Shown piece by piece: positions 35,346 through 46,382 of a stretch of DNA of 64,000 nt. Source of the stretch: Buchnera aphidicola (Acyrthosiphon lactucae) (lineage in GTDB: Bacteria > Pseudomonadota > Gammaproteobacteria > Enterobacterales > Enterobacteriaceae). The stretch's first letter is position 1, and each line of letters starts with the position of its first letter. The translations under genes and the position numbers were made by a program. The DNA lies in contig NZ_CP034891.1 of assembly GCF_005083565.1 (NCBI RefSeq), positions 558,001 to 622,000 of the forward strand, given 5' to 3'. Below the pieces are notes generated by a model. It worked only from the letters and a program-made list of their open reading frames with translations, was not told the origin of the DNA and searched no databases.

Positions 35346-35654
35346 ATGTCAGATACAAAAAAATCATTTAAAAATGTATTAGAATTTGTACACAAATTTA
35401 GAAGAAAAAATAAAATTAAAAGAGAAATAAATGACCTTGAAAAAAAAATAAGAGATAACAAAAAAAGAATATTACTTTTAGATAATCTTAGTCAATATAT
35501 TAGATTAGATATGAATTATGAAGAAATTAAAAAAATAATTTGTATGATGAAAAACGATTATGAAGATCGAGTAGATGACTACATTGTTAAAAGTGCAGAA
35601 TTATCAAAAGAAAAAAGAAATCTATCAAAAGAACTAAAATCAATTATTAATTAA
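35346..35654 (+). CDS. yeeX: DUF496 protein YeeX
   Basis: Small protein of the DUF496 (UPF0265) family, function unknown. The start [20 protein letters not shown] gives 102 residues and aligns with E. coli YeeX; the frame is open ten codons upstream but those are not family-like. The core [20 protein letters not shown] and [19 protein letters not shown] is almost identical to E. coli. It is all charged helix and likely forms a coiled coil. It neighbours sbcB as in E. coli. Confidence 0.93.
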   Translation: MSDTKKSFKNVLEFVHKFRRKNKIKREINDLEKKIRDNKKRILLLDNLSQYIRLDMNYEEIKKIICMMKNDYEDRVDDYIVKSAELSKEKRNLSKELKSIIN

Positions 35655-35669
35655 AAAATAAAATTTTTT

Positions 35670-35742
35670 CTCCTCTGACTGGATTCGAACCAGTGACATA
35701 CGGATTAACAGTCCGCCGTTCTACCAACTGAACTACAGAGGA
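35670..35742 (-). tRNA. asnT: tRNA-Asn (anticodon GTT)
   Basis: A standard 73-base cloverleaf on the minus strand. The acceptor arm is tcctctg / cagagga with discriminator G. The anticodon arm is gcggact-GTT-aatccgt and the T arm contains ctggttcgaatccag. CCA is not encoded. It is divergent from the next tRNA. Confidence 0.96.
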
Positions 35743-35895
35743 ATACAAATATATATACCAAAATTTTCTATACGTGTCAAATATATTTTATATATGTCAC
35801 ATACATATATATATTTTTAAAAAATATAAAATTTTTTTAAAAGATTTCTAGATTATTAGAAAAAATTGATTTATAGTAATAGAGTAAAAAAATAT

Positions 35896-35968
35896 GGCCC
35901 TTTAGCTCAGTGGTAAGAGCAAGCGACTCATAATCGCTTGGTCGCTGGTTCAAATCCAGCAAGGGCCA
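35896..35968 (+). tRNA. ileX: tRNA-Ile2 (anticodon CAT, lysidine type)
   Basis: A 73-base cloverleaf with acceptor arm ggccctt / aagggcc and discriminator A. The anticodon is CAT in agcga-ctCATaa-tcgct. The whole sequence follows E. coli ileX, not the initiator or elongator methionine tRNAs, so it should carry lysidine (made by TilS) and read AUA codons. AUA is a frequent codon in this A+T-rich genome, so this tRNA matters. CCA is not encoded. Confidence 0.92.
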
Positions 35969-36093
35969 TCAAATAAAATTAAATTTTTCTATATTTTATA
36001 AAATAAAAATAAAATCATGCTAATTTTTAATATAAGTTATTAATTTGTAAAATATTATTCTAAATTTTTACAATTAATTAGGATTTAATTTTT

Positions 36094-36735
36094 ATGGACT
36101 GGAAAAAAGAATTTATTCATTTCTCTTTTAAAAAAAAAGCATTAAAATTCGGAACTTTTAAGTTAAAATCAGGACGAACTAGTCCTTACTTTTTTAATTC
36201 AGGATTACTTTCTACAGGAACCGATATTATTAAAATTGGTTTATTTTATGCTCATTCTATAATAGATTCAAAGATAGAATTCGATGTTTTATTTGGTCCT
36301 GCATATAAAGGCATTCCTATAGCTGTAGCTACTTCTATAGCATTGAAAAACCACTATAATTTAAACGTCTCATATGCATTTAATAGGAAAGAACATAAGA
36401 AATATGGAGAAAAAGGAAATTTAATAGGAAAAAAAATATATAAGAAAAGAATTGTTATCTTAGATGATGTAATAACATCAGGTACAGCAATACATCATTC
36501 TATTAAAATTATCGAAAAACAAGGAGCAGAAATATCTTCGGTTTTTGTATTGTTAGATCGCAAGGAAAAAGGAAAAAGAAATTTATCTACTATAAACAAT
36601 CTTAAACATCAAAAAACCTATAAAATCATTTCTATAATCACTATTGAAGATTTAATATCATATTTATTAGACGATAAAAAATTAAAAAAACATATACCTG
36701 AATTAATAAAGTATCGTGAAAAATATGGAATTTAA
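36094..36735 (+). CDS. pyrE: Orotate phosphoribosyltransferase
   Basis: Adds ribose 5-phosphate from PRPP to orotate in pyrimidine synthesis. It is 213 residues, the E. coli length. The PRPP-binding motif is RIVILDDVITSGTA near residues 119-132, and the mobile loop FNRKEHKKYGEKGNLIG lies before it. It is convergent with dut. In E. coli pyrE and dut are also close neighbours. Confidence 0.96.
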   Translation: MDWKKEFIHFSFKKKALKFGTFKLKSGRTSPYFFNSGLLSTGTDIIKIGLFYAHSIIDSKIEFDVLFGPAYKGIPIAVATSIALKNHYNLNVSYAFNRKEHKKYGEKGNLIGKKIYKKRIVILDDVITSGTAIHHSIKIIEKQGAEISSVFVLLDRKEKGKRNLSTINNLKHQKTYKIISIITIEDLISYLLDDKKLKKHIPELIKYREKYGI

Positions 36736-36764
36736 AGAAATTTTTATGATATTATACTTATTTA

Positions 36765-37220
36765 TTAGATCATACCAGAATGACCAAAACCTTTTTTTGA
36801 ACGCGAAGTTTTATTAAATTCTTTTACTAAAGAAAAACATGGTCTAATAATTGGAACAAAGATTATTTGTGCTACTCTATCATCTGGATTAATATAAAAA
36901 TCTGTTTTACTACGATTCCAGAGAGATACCATTAATTCACCTTGATAATCAGAATCAATTAACCCAACTAAATTACCTAATACAATACCTTTTTTGTGGC
37001 CCAGTCCAGATCTAGGCAAAATCAATGCCGTAATATTAGGATTCGCAATATATATTGCTATTCCAGTCGGTACCAAAATAGTTTGCTCAGATTTTAACCT
37101 AATTTTTTTTTCTAAACAAACTCTAAGATCTAGACCAGATGATCCTAAAGTTGCATATGAAGGCAAAGAAAAATTTTTTTTTATACGCGAGTCTAAAATT
37201 TTTATTTCAATATTATTCAT
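36765..37220 (-). CDS. dut: dUTP diphosphatase
   Basis: Trimeric dUTPase, which keeps uracil out of DNA and supplies dUMP for thymidylate. It is 151 residues, the E. coli length. All five motifs are seen: ASSGLD-type [46 protein letters not shown] and [10 protein letters not shown]. It is convergent with pyrE and lies 44 bases downstream of cysQ. Confidence 0.97.
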   Translation of the reverse strand: MNNIEIKILDSRIKKNFSLPSYATLGSSGLDLRVCLEKKIRLKSEQTILVPTGIAIYIANPNITALILPRSGLGHKKGIVLGNLVGLIDSDYQGELMVSLWNRSKTDFYINPDDRVAQIIFVPIIRPCFSLVKEFNKTSRSKKGFGHSGMI

Positions 37221-37264
37221 AATAAAATTATATATTTTTTTAAAGATATACGTTAAATGAAAAA

Positions 37265-38020
37265 TTATAACCCAGATGCATAAAATCCTGAATTAACAAA
37301 AGAAAAACTAGAAGAAGATAACGAATAATTCAAATCCTCACCAGTCCATGTTTTTACTTTTCCTCCAGCTGCAATTACAATGGCCTGGCCAGCAGCAGTA
37401 TCCCATATATGAGTATTTCCAAAACGTGGATAAATTTGAGCCGTTCCTTCAGCTATTAAACAAAATTTTAGTGACGAACCTAGTTTTTTTAATTTATAAT
37501 TTTTTATTTCTTCTAAATAATTTTTTAGTTCTTGATCGGGATGTGATCGACTTGTAATTAATACTGGCACAGTTGACTGAGAAACACTAATTTTTTCTTT
37601 TAATCCTATTTTTTTTTCTTTCCAAGCATAATTATAAAATGAAGAATATAAAATATCAAAAAATGGAGCATATATTACTCCTAATATCGGAATTCCATTT
37701 TCAACTAAGCTGATATTGACTGTAAACTCCCCATTTTTTTTTAAAAATTCTTTAGTCCCATCTAATGGATCAATTAACCAATATTTTTTCCAATTACTAT
37801 AAACTTTAAAATCATATGATGCTTCTTCAGAAAGAATTGGGATTTCGGGAGTAATTGACAGTAGCCCTTTTTGAATTATATTATTAGCTGCATAATCAAC
37901 ATTAGTTATAGGAGTTTTATCTGATTTATAAGAAACATTTATAATTTTTTTTTTAGAATCATAAAATTTCATAACACAAGTACCAGCACAGCGAGCTAAT
38001 TGACAAATTTTATCTAACAT
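37265..38020 (-). CDS. cysQ: 3'(2'),5'-bisphosphate nucleotidase CysQ
   Basis: Hydrolyses 3'-phosphoadenosine 5'-phosphate, the by-product of sulfate reduction, to AMP. It is 251 residues against 246 in E. coli. Metal-binding motifs of the inositol-phosphatase fold are intact: [19 protein letters not shown] and [16 protein letters not shown]. Retention fits an active sulfate-to-cysteine pathway, whose other genes are outside the window. Confidence 0.95.
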   Translation of the reverse strand: MLDKICQLARCAGTCVMKFYDSKKKIINVSYKSDKTPITNVDYAANNIIQKGLLSITPEIPILSEEASYDFKVYSNWKKYWLIDPLDGTKEFLKKNGEFTVNISLVENGIPILGVIYAPFFDILYSSFYNYAWKEKKIGLKEKISVSQSTVPVLITSRSHPDQELKNYLEEIKNYKLKKLGSSLKFCLIAEGTAQIYPRFGNTHIWDTAAGQAIVIAAGGKVKTWTGEDLNYSLSSSSFSFVNSGFYASGL

Positions 38021-38061
38021 TTTGCGCCATATATTTAATAATATTAAAAAAATTTTAAAAA

Positions 38062-38514
38062 TTAATTTTTTGCAATTATATTAACTGTAAACTCGATGGA
38101 AATTTTTTTATGGGGTTGAAAAATCACTATATGTTCTCCAACTTGACGCAGTAAACCATTAGGCATTCGAATTTCTTTTTTATTAATTTTTATACCTAGT
38201 AATGTAATTGCTTTAATAATATTTCTAACACCTACAGAACCAAATATCTTACCTTCTTTACCAACTTTAGATGAAATTATGATCGAATTTATTTTTTTTA
38301 ATTTTTTAGCTCTTGACTCTGCTATAAGAAATTTGCTAATTTTTTCTTGCTCTAAAGCAAAACGTTGAGCTTCAAAAGATTCGATGTTTTTTTTATTAGC
38401 TAAAATAGCCTTTCCTTTTGGAATTAAAAAATTCCTCGCATAACCAGATTTGACATTTATAATTGCACCTGACTCGCCTAACTTATAAATTTTAGATAAA
38501 AGAATAACTTCCAT
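38062..38514 (-). CDS. rplI: Ribosomal protein bL9
   Basis: Large-subunit protein bL9, with an N-terminal rRNA-binding domain, a long connecting helix and a C-terminal domain. It is 150 residues against 149 in E. coli. The start MEVILLSKIYKLGESGAI and the NVKSGYARNFLIPKGKA signature (residues 20-36) are clear. It is the last gene of the rpsF-rpsR-rplI group, 43 bases after rpsR. Confidence 0.97.
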   Translation of the reverse strand: MEVILLSKIYKLGESGAIINVKSGYARNFLIPKGKAILANKKNIESFEAQRFALEQEKISKFLIAESRAKKLKKINSIIISSKVGKEGKIFGSVGVRNIIKAITLLGIKINKKEIRMPNGLLRQVGEHIVIFQPHKKISIEFTVNIIAKN

Positions 38515-38557
38515 AATTTCTTGTTCTCTTTTTCTGTAATATAATAATTAAATAATC

Positions 38558-38785
<228 letters not shown>

Positions 38786-38911
38786 TTATTTTTTCTCCAA
38801 AAATTATTATAGATCATTAAAAATTTTACATCATTTATTCATAATAAATACTATGATATTTTAAAAAGATTCACGATATTATTTTTTTCAAAAAAATTAA
38901 ATATATTAAAA

Positions 38912-39253
38912 TTATTTTTTTTCTTTTTTATCATCTTTTAATTTTAAAATAGGTGATGATTCAACTACTGCTTTTTTCATTAACATAATTATATTGCGAA
39001 GTATTATATTATTAAAACGAAATTCTGTTTCTAAAAGTGTTATGGTTTTAGGAAAAACCTCTATATTCATTAGAACATAATGTGCTTTTTGTATTTTTTT
39101 AATCGAATAAGATAGTTGACGTCTACCCCAATCTTCCAAACGATGTATAACGCCATTGTTGTCATGGATAATTTTTTTATATTTTTCAATTAATAACGGT
39201 ACTTTTTCACTTTGATCAGAATGAACCATAAATATTATTTCATAATGACGCAT
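38912..39253 (-). CDS. rpsF: Ribosomal protein bS6
   Basis: Small-subunit platform protein bS6, which binds bS18 and 16S rRNA. It is 113 residues against about 131 in E. coli; the acidic, glutamylated C-terminal tail is missing and replaced by a lysine-rich end ([10 protein letters not shown]). The fold start [18 protein letters not shown] and the core [18 protein letters not shown] are conserved. A RimK glutamylation site is therefore unlikely. Confidence 0.96.
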   Translation of the reverse strand: MRHYEIIFMVHSDQSEKVPLLIEKYKKIIHDNNGVIHRLEDWGRRQLSYSIKKIQKAHYVLMNIEVFPKTITLLETEFRFNNIILRNIIMLMKKAVVESSPILKLKDDKKEKK

Positions 39254-39416
39254 TAAAATGCTCCTTTCGGTTTATTTAGCTTCTTTATAAGATAGTTTTG
39301 ATAAATATTTTCTAAGGAAGCAAGGAACTGTTTTTAAATATTTTAGATAATTATTTTATATAATATTTTAATTTTTCTAATAAATCAATTTTATTTCATA
39401 TTTTGAGAAAATAAAA

Positions 39417-41612
39417 TTAATAAAACTTATGTAAAGATAATTCTATTTTTCTTTCATTCAAATCAACAGAAATAACTTTGACTTGTAAAGTATCGCCAAG
39501 ACAATAAGTGTTTTTACTAGACTTTCCAATTAATTTAAGTGCTAAAGAATCAAAATAATAGTAATCATCATTTAAAGAAGCTATATGAACTAAACCATCA
39601 ATAAAAAACTGATTTAATCGAACAAAAAAACCAAATGAAGTCACATTAGAAATGACACCATTTAATATACAACCTATTTTATTATACATAAAGTCACATT
39701 TTAACCAATCAATTACGTCTCTACTTGCTTCATCTGCACGTCTTTCAGTTATAGAACAATGTACTCCTATTTTTTTCATTTCACTAGTACTATACAAATC
39801 AGGACTAGAAAAATTATAATTATTGAAAGACATATTTTTATTCTTTAATAATAAATGTTTAATAATTCTATGTAGTATAAGATCGGGATAACGTCTAATA
39901 GGTGAAGTAAAATGAACATAACTAGATAAAGATAAACCAAAATGACCGCGATTCTCTGGAGAGTATACAGCTTGTTGCATAGAACGTAACAATATTGTTT
40001 GAATCATTTCATATTCAGGACGATTAGAAATATTTCTTAATAAATTTGAATAATGAAAAGATTCTGGAACATCTCCTCCTGATAATGTAAGTCCTAGTTC
40101 ATTTAAAAATGAACGAAAACTAACAACATTTTCTTTTTTAGGATGATCATGATTACGAAATAAAACAGGATGCTTATGTTTTTCAACAAAATATGCTGAA
40201 GCTATATTTGCTAAAATCATACATGATTCAATAAATTTATGTGCATCATTTCGAATATTTTGATGAATATTTTCAATTCTAGAATTAGAATTTAAAATAA
40301 ATTTAGGTTCTATAGTCTCAAAATAAATACCTTTTTTAGAAATATTGTCTTTATTTAATATTTTTTGTAAAGATGATAAGTTTTCTATATCTTTTAAAAA
40401 TTTTTTATATTTAGAACGTAAAAAGAAATCACCATTCCAAATTTTGAAAATCTCGTCATATGTGAATCGTCCTTGAGAACATATAATTGCTTCATAATGT
40501 TTATAGCTAATTAGTTCTCCTTTATTTGACAAACTCATTTCACATATTAAACATAAACGTTCTACATAAGGATTTAAAGAACACAAATCCGTAGAAATTT
40601 TTTCTGGTAACATAGGAATAACTAATGAAGGAAAATATATAGATGTACCTCTTTTTAAGGCTTCTTTATCTAAAGGAGTATCAGGTTGAACATAAAAACT
40701 TACATCTGCAATAGCTACCCATAAATTCCAACCTTCTTCTAATTTTTCTTTTCTTTTACAAAAAACAGCATCATCAAAATCCCTAGCATCTTCATCATCA
40801 ATTGTAAAAAAAGGAAGATTTCTTAAATCTATACGATTTTTGAAGTTACATTGATTTATTTTATTAGTAATTTTATACAATTGTTTTTTAATTTCTTCTG
40901 ACCATAAAGAGGGAATAGAATATGTACGTAATGCTATATCTATAGCTAAATTAGTACTCATTTCTTTTCCAAGAATTTCTACTATAAATCCCTGTATTTT
41001 ATTATTTCTTATAGGATGCTGCTTTAATTTTACTACTACAATAGATCCTATAGAAATATCTTCTTTAATAGTTGAAAAAATAAAAATTTTAAAACAAAAA
41101 CGAGCATCATCTGGAATTACAAATTTAATTTCATTATTAATATAGTATCTACCAACAATTAATACATTATTAGGTTGTAATAATTTTAAAAATCTTGCTG
41201 AACTCCTTCTTTTTCCATGAGTATTAACAATATGAGCAAGAATAATATCACCATGAATACAAGATTTCATTTGTTCTGATGAAAGCCAAAGATCTTCTTT
41301 TAATGTTTCTGTTCTAAGAAAACCATAACCATCTCTATGCCCTATAACTTTCCCTGTAACCACTTTCAGACTGTCAGGAGCAATATAACAACGATTTTTA
41401 GTATATATGACTTGACCATCTCGTTCCATTGCTCTTAATCTTCGACGTAATGCTTTTTTCCCTTCTTGATTATTAATACCGAATTTTTTTTCTAAATTTT
41501 TTTGACTTATTAGATCTGAATATTTTCTAAGCCATGATGAAATATATTCTCGACTAGGAATTGGATTTTTATATTTATTAGCTTCTCTTTTTTGGTAGGG
41601 ATCTACTACCAT
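39417..41612 (-). CDS. rnr: Ribonuclease R
   Basis: 3'-5' exoribonuclease of the RNB family that degrades structured RNA. It is 731 residues against 813 in E. coli. Order: N-terminal helix-turn-helix (PIPSREYISSWLRKY), cold-shock domains, RNB domain with the acidic site in TIDDEDARDFDDAV, then an S1 domain ending KIELSLHKFY. The lysine-rich C-terminal tail of E. coli RNase R is absent. It lies in the E. coli order purA-rnr-rpsF. Confidence 0.96.
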   Translation of the reverse strand: MVVDPYQKREANKYKNPIPSREYISSWLRKYSDLISQKNLEKKFGINNQEGKKALRRRLRAMERDGQVIYTKNRCYIAPDSLKVVTGKVIGHRDGYGFLRTETLKEDLWLSSEQMKSCIHGDIILAHIVNTHGKRRSSARFLKLLQPNNVLIVGRYYINNEIKFVIPDDARFCFKIFIFSTIKEDISIGSIVVVKLKQHPIRNNKIQGFIVEILGKEMSTNLAIDIALRTYSIPSLWSEEIKKQLYKITNKINQCNFKNRIDLRNLPFFTIDDEDARDFDDAVFCKRKEKLEEGWNLWVAIADVSFYVQPDTPLDKEALKRGTSIYFPSLVIPMLPEKISTDLCSLNPYVERLCLICEMSLSNKGELISYKHYEAIICSQGRFTYDEIFKIWNGDFFLRSKYKKFLKDIENLSSLQKILNKDNISKKGIYFETIEPKFILNSNSRIENIHQNIRNDAHKFIESCMILANIASAYFVEKHKHPVLFRNHDHPKKENVVSFRSFLNELGLTLSGGDVPESFHYSNLLRNISNRPEYEMIQTILLRSMQQAVYSPENRGHFGLSLSSYVHFTSPIRRYPDLILHRIIKHLLLKNKNMSFNNYNFSSPDLYSTSEMKKIGVHCSITERRADEASRDVIDWLKCDFMYNKIGCILNGVISNVTSFGFFVRLNQFFIDGLVHIASLNDDYYYFDSLALKLIGKSSKNTYCLGDTLQVKVISVDLNERKIELSLHKFY

Positions 41613-41668
41613 ATTTACTTCTCCATGTATATTATTTTATAATATAATTATATATATTAATAAATCTT

Positions 41669-41715
41669 AATAAATTTTGATAAATTTTGATTTGATAAAT
41701 TTTGATAAATTTTTT
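41669..41715. repeat. Short tandem repeat, unit gataaatttt
   Basis: Four near-perfect copies of a ten-base unit (gataaatttt) lie in the spacer between purA and rnr, with one copy offset by tttgatt. It looks like slippage-generated sequence in an A+T-rich spacer. No function is evident. Confidence 0.7.
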
Positions 41716-41788
41716 CTTATTTAACTCATTAAGATTCTAATTAAAATGGAAATTGATGTTTAATTTTTAATATTAAAAAAATTTATTT

Positions 41789-43099
<1,311 letters not shown>

Positions 43100-43134
43100 T
43101 TATCAAATATTTTTAATTATTAAATTTAAAATTA

Positions 43135-44070
43135 TTAATTTTTAATTTGAATCATTTTATTCATATATTGAAAAAATTCACTATCTGAATCAATTAATAT
43201 AATATTGCCATCATTTTTAAAACTATTTTCATATGCTCGTAAGCTACGAATAAAAAAATAAAAATCTGGTTCTTTACTAAAATTTTCTGCAAATAACTTT
43301 GTTACTTCAGCTTCTCCTTGACCTTTAATTATTAAAGCTTCTTTTTGTGCTTCTGATAATATTATAGATACTTTATAATCTGCTGTCGCACGTAATTTTT
43401 CAGCTTTCTCTTGTCCTTGAGAACGTTGACTTCTAGCCACCGCTTCTCTTTCAGCTCTCATCCGATTATATATAGCATCAGAAACTTCAATAGGTAAATT
43501 AATTTGTTTAATACGAACATCTACTACATGAATACCTAATGCATTCATACTATTAACATTAATTAAAGAATTTTTTTCTAAGTTAATACTTCCTTTATTT
43601 AATGAATTTAAAACATCAGTTGTCAATCTTCCTCTTGAATCAGTAACAATTTCCTTAACGTTAAGACAACCTATTTCAGAACGTAATCGATCACTAAATT
43701 TTCTTTTTAGTAATAATTCAGCCTGAAAAATATCTCCTCCTCCAGTTGCAAGGTAGTAACGACTGAAATCATTAATACGCCATTTTATATAAGAATCAAC
43801 AATAAGATCTTTTTTTTCTTTAGTAACAAAACGATCTGCTTGATTGTCCATAGTATGAATTCGTCCATCTAACATTTTAACTGTTTCTAAAAATGGTAAT
43901 TTAAAATGTAGTCCAGGACTATATACTACTGTTTTTTTTTCATTATTGCGTAAAACTTTACCAAATTGTAAAACAATACCACGTTCGCCTTCTTTAACAA
44001 TAAAGAAGGAAGAAGATAATAAAAGCAATAAAATACTTGATAGGAAAATAACAGCTTTATTCATGTTCAT
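43135..44070 (-). CDS. hflC: FtsH modulator HflC
   Basis: Membrane protein of the SPFH/band-7 group that with HflK forms a cage around the FtsH protease. It is 311 residues. One N-terminal membrane segment (AVIFLSSILLLLLSSSFFIV) is followed by the SPFH domain (KEGERGIVLQFGKV) and the helical region with EREAVARSQRSQGQEKAEKL. The ATG overlaps the hflK stop (ATGA), so the two are translationally coupled. Confidence 0.95.
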   Translation of the reverse strand: MNMNKAVIFLSSILLLLLSSSFFIVKEGERGIVLQFGKVLRNNEKKTVVYSPGLHFKLPFLETVKMLDGRIHTMDNQADRFVTKEKKDLIVDSYIKWRINDFSRYYLATGGGDIFQAELLLKRKFSDRLRSEIGCLNVKEIVTDSRGRLTTDVLNSLNKGSINLEKNSLINVNSMNALGIHVVDVRIKQINLPIEVSDAIYNRMRAEREAVARSQRSQGQEKAEKLRATADYKVSIILSEAQKEALIIKGQGEAEVTKLFAENFSKEPDFYFFIRSLRAYENSFKNDGNIILIDSDSEFFQYMNKMIQIKN

Positions 44071-45287
44071 TCTCTCTCTATATTTTTAAAATCACTTCGA
44101 ATAGAATTAATACGACGTTTTTCTAAAATATTGTTAGGAGATAATGAAGAAAAATAATTAATATTTTTTTCTTTTTTATTAAGAGAAGAATTATTTTTAT
44201 TAGATTTAATATTATTCTTGATATTTTTATCAAGTGATCCTATATTAGAAAAAAATTTATTCAAAGATAAAAATAATACTGAATTGCTTTTCTTATCAAT
44301 AAAGATTTTTTTATTTTTACTCAATAATCTTTCCATAGATTCTATATAAAGACGTTGTAAAGTTATTTTTTTAGCTATTCTATATTGGGGTAAAATTTTA
44401 GAAAAACGAGCAACTTCTCCTTGAGCTTCTAGAATTATACGTGAAGAATATGCCCGTGCTTCTTCTAAAATTCTTTGCGCTTTACCATTAGCTTTAGGCT
44501 GTACTTCATTTGAATAAGCTTCAGCTTCACGTACATATTGTTCACGATTTTCACGTGCTGCAATTGCATCATCAAAAGCAGCTTTTACTTCTTCAGGAGG
44601 TCTAGCTGTTTGAAAATTAACATCTAATATTGCAATTCCCATTTTATATGGTTTAATTGTTTCTTCAATTTCTTTTTGAGTATCACTTCGAACTAAAGTT
44701 CGACCTTCTGTTAGCACTCGATCCATAGTTGAATGTCCAATAACACCTCTTAATGCACTATCTGTTGCTTGACGTAAACTATCATCTGGATAACACACAG
44801 AAAAAAGATAATCAGCAGGATTAGTTATTTTATATTGTACATTCATTTCAACACGTACTACATTTTCATCTGAAGTTAACATTACACCAGAAGTTGCTAA
44901 TTCACGTACTGTTTCAACATTTACAGCTCTAACTTCATTAAAAAAAACAGGTCTCCAATTTAATCCTGGTTGAACTAAATGACTAAACCTACCAAAACTA
45001 GTAACTACACCACGTTCAGCTTCTTTAATAGTATAAAAACCACTGGCACACCAAATAAAAAAACTTATTATAATTATGATTATAAAGGGATGAATTATTT
45101 TTTTGGATGAACTTGAGGGATTAGTTTTTTTAGTAATAATATTTTTAAGACTATATAAAAAATTTTTTACATCTGATACAGCAGTTTTTTTTTCATGTTT
45201 ATTATCTGAACAGTTTTTATTATTACTGTTCTCGTTCCCCCATGGATCAAATTCAGGTTTATTATCATTTGGTTTATTCCAAACCAT
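44067..45287 (-). CDS. hflK: FtsH modulator HflK
   Basis: Partner of HflC in the FtsH-HflKC complex of the inner membrane. The ATG giving MVWNKPNDNKPEFDPWG is preferred: GAGG lies six bases upstream and E. coli starts MAWNQP; an ATG four codons earlier would put that site inside the gene. It is 406 residues. The glycine-rich N-terminal tail of E. coli is replaced by an Asn/Lys/Ser-rich one. Membrane segment near residues 70-87, then ASGFYTIKEAERGVVTSFG. hflX and hfq, upstream in E. coli, are absent. Confidence 0.94.
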   Translation of the reverse strand: MVWNKPNDNKPEFDPWGNENSNNKNCSDNKHEKKTAVSDVKNFLYSLKNIITKKTNPSSSSKKIIHPFIIIIIISFFIWCASGFYTIKEAERGVVTSFGRFSHLVQPGLNWRPVFFNEVRAVNVETVRELATSGVMLTSDENVVRVEMNVQYKITNPADYLFSVCYPDDSLRQATDSALRGVIGHSTMDRVLTEGRTLVRSDTQKEIEETIKPYKMGIAILDVNFQTARPPEEVKAAFDDAIAARENREQYVREAEAYSNEVQPKANGKAQRILEEARAYSSRIILEAQGEVARFSKILPQYRIAKKITLQRLYIESMERLLSKNKKIFIDKKSNSVLFLSLNKFFSNIGSLDKNIKNNIKSNKNNSSLNKKEKNINYFSSLSPNNILEKRRINSIRSDFKNIERE

Positions 45288-45444
45288 CTTATGCCTCATT
45301 TATTAGTTTTTTCTAGAATAAATTCTTAAAAAAATGTAAACAATTAAATTTTTTTAATGATAAGATATTATTAAAATGATACATTTTCTATTCTTTAAGA
45401 ATAAAAATATATTTTTTAAAAATTATTAAATTTATATAGATAAT

Positions 45445-46382
45445 TCATTTTTTTTGAAGAATATTTAATATTTTTTGCACTGAAATATTAGGAATAGAAT
45501 TATATAATATTTTATTAAGATTTTTCCATTTTTTTAGCCATGTTAATTGATGTTTAGCAAGTTTTCTCGTAGCATATATTATTTTGTTAAACATTTCTTC
45601 ATAACTATTTTTATACTCCAGATATTCCCACATTTGACGATATCCTATACATCGAATAGATGGTAAATTGATATGTAAATCTCCTCTTAAAAAAAGAATT
45701 TCTACTTCTTTTTGAAAACCTAAAACTAACATTTTTTTTACACGAAGTTTAATTTTATTGTTTAACCATTCTTTATTTGGAGGCATAATTGCAAATTGAA
45801 AAATATTATATGGTAATTTATAGTTATTTTTTATTTTTATTTCTGTTAAACTTTTTCCAGAAATATAAAAAATTTCTAAAGCTCTAAGTAATCTTTGAAA
45901 ATCATTTTTATGAATTCGACTAGCAGAAATAGGATCGATTGCCTCTAATCTTTTATGTAAAAAATATTTTTCATTATTATTTTTTAATAAAAATTCACGA
46001 ATTTTAATATTAGATGGTGGTAAAACAGACAATCCGTGTAGTAAAACATTATAATAAAACATTGTTCCACCAACAAGACAAGGTATTTTATCTAATTTAA
46101 TGATATTATCAATTTCTTTTAAAACATCTCTTTGAAATTCTGCAGCTGAATAATTTTCAATTGGATCTTTAATATTTAATAAACGATGAGGATGATTACA
46201 TAAATCAGAAACACTTGGCTTATCTGTTCCAATATCCATTCCACGATAAATTAATGCTGAATCTACACTGATTAATTCTATTGGCAAATATTTTCTAAGA
46301 CAAATAGCAAGTTTACTTTTTCCACATGCAGTGGGTCCCATTAAAAAAATAACAATAGGTTTTTTTTTTTATAAAATTTCAT
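45445..46382 (-). CDS. miaA: tRNA dimethylallyltransferase MiaA, frame broken at an A11 tract
   Basis: Adds the dimethylallyl group to A37 of tRNAs reading UNN codons. The ancestral start is the ATG at 46382, whose bases overlap the mutL stop as ATGA. From it translation runs MKFYKKK and meets a run of eleven A (46360-46370 on the + strand as T); read as is, it stops after 13 codons. With twelve A the frame continues KPIVIFLMGPTACGKS, matching E. coli, and gives 312 residues against 316. The other option is an internal ATG at 46341 that starts just before the P-loop (298 residues). The rest (IELISVDSALIYRGMDIGT) is intact. Confidence 0.85.

Noticed and set aside
35896..35968. Calling this CAT-anticodon tRNA a methionine tRNA
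   Set aside because: Its body matches E. coli ileX, not initiator or elongator tRNA-Met, so lysidine-type tRNA-Ile2 is the better call.
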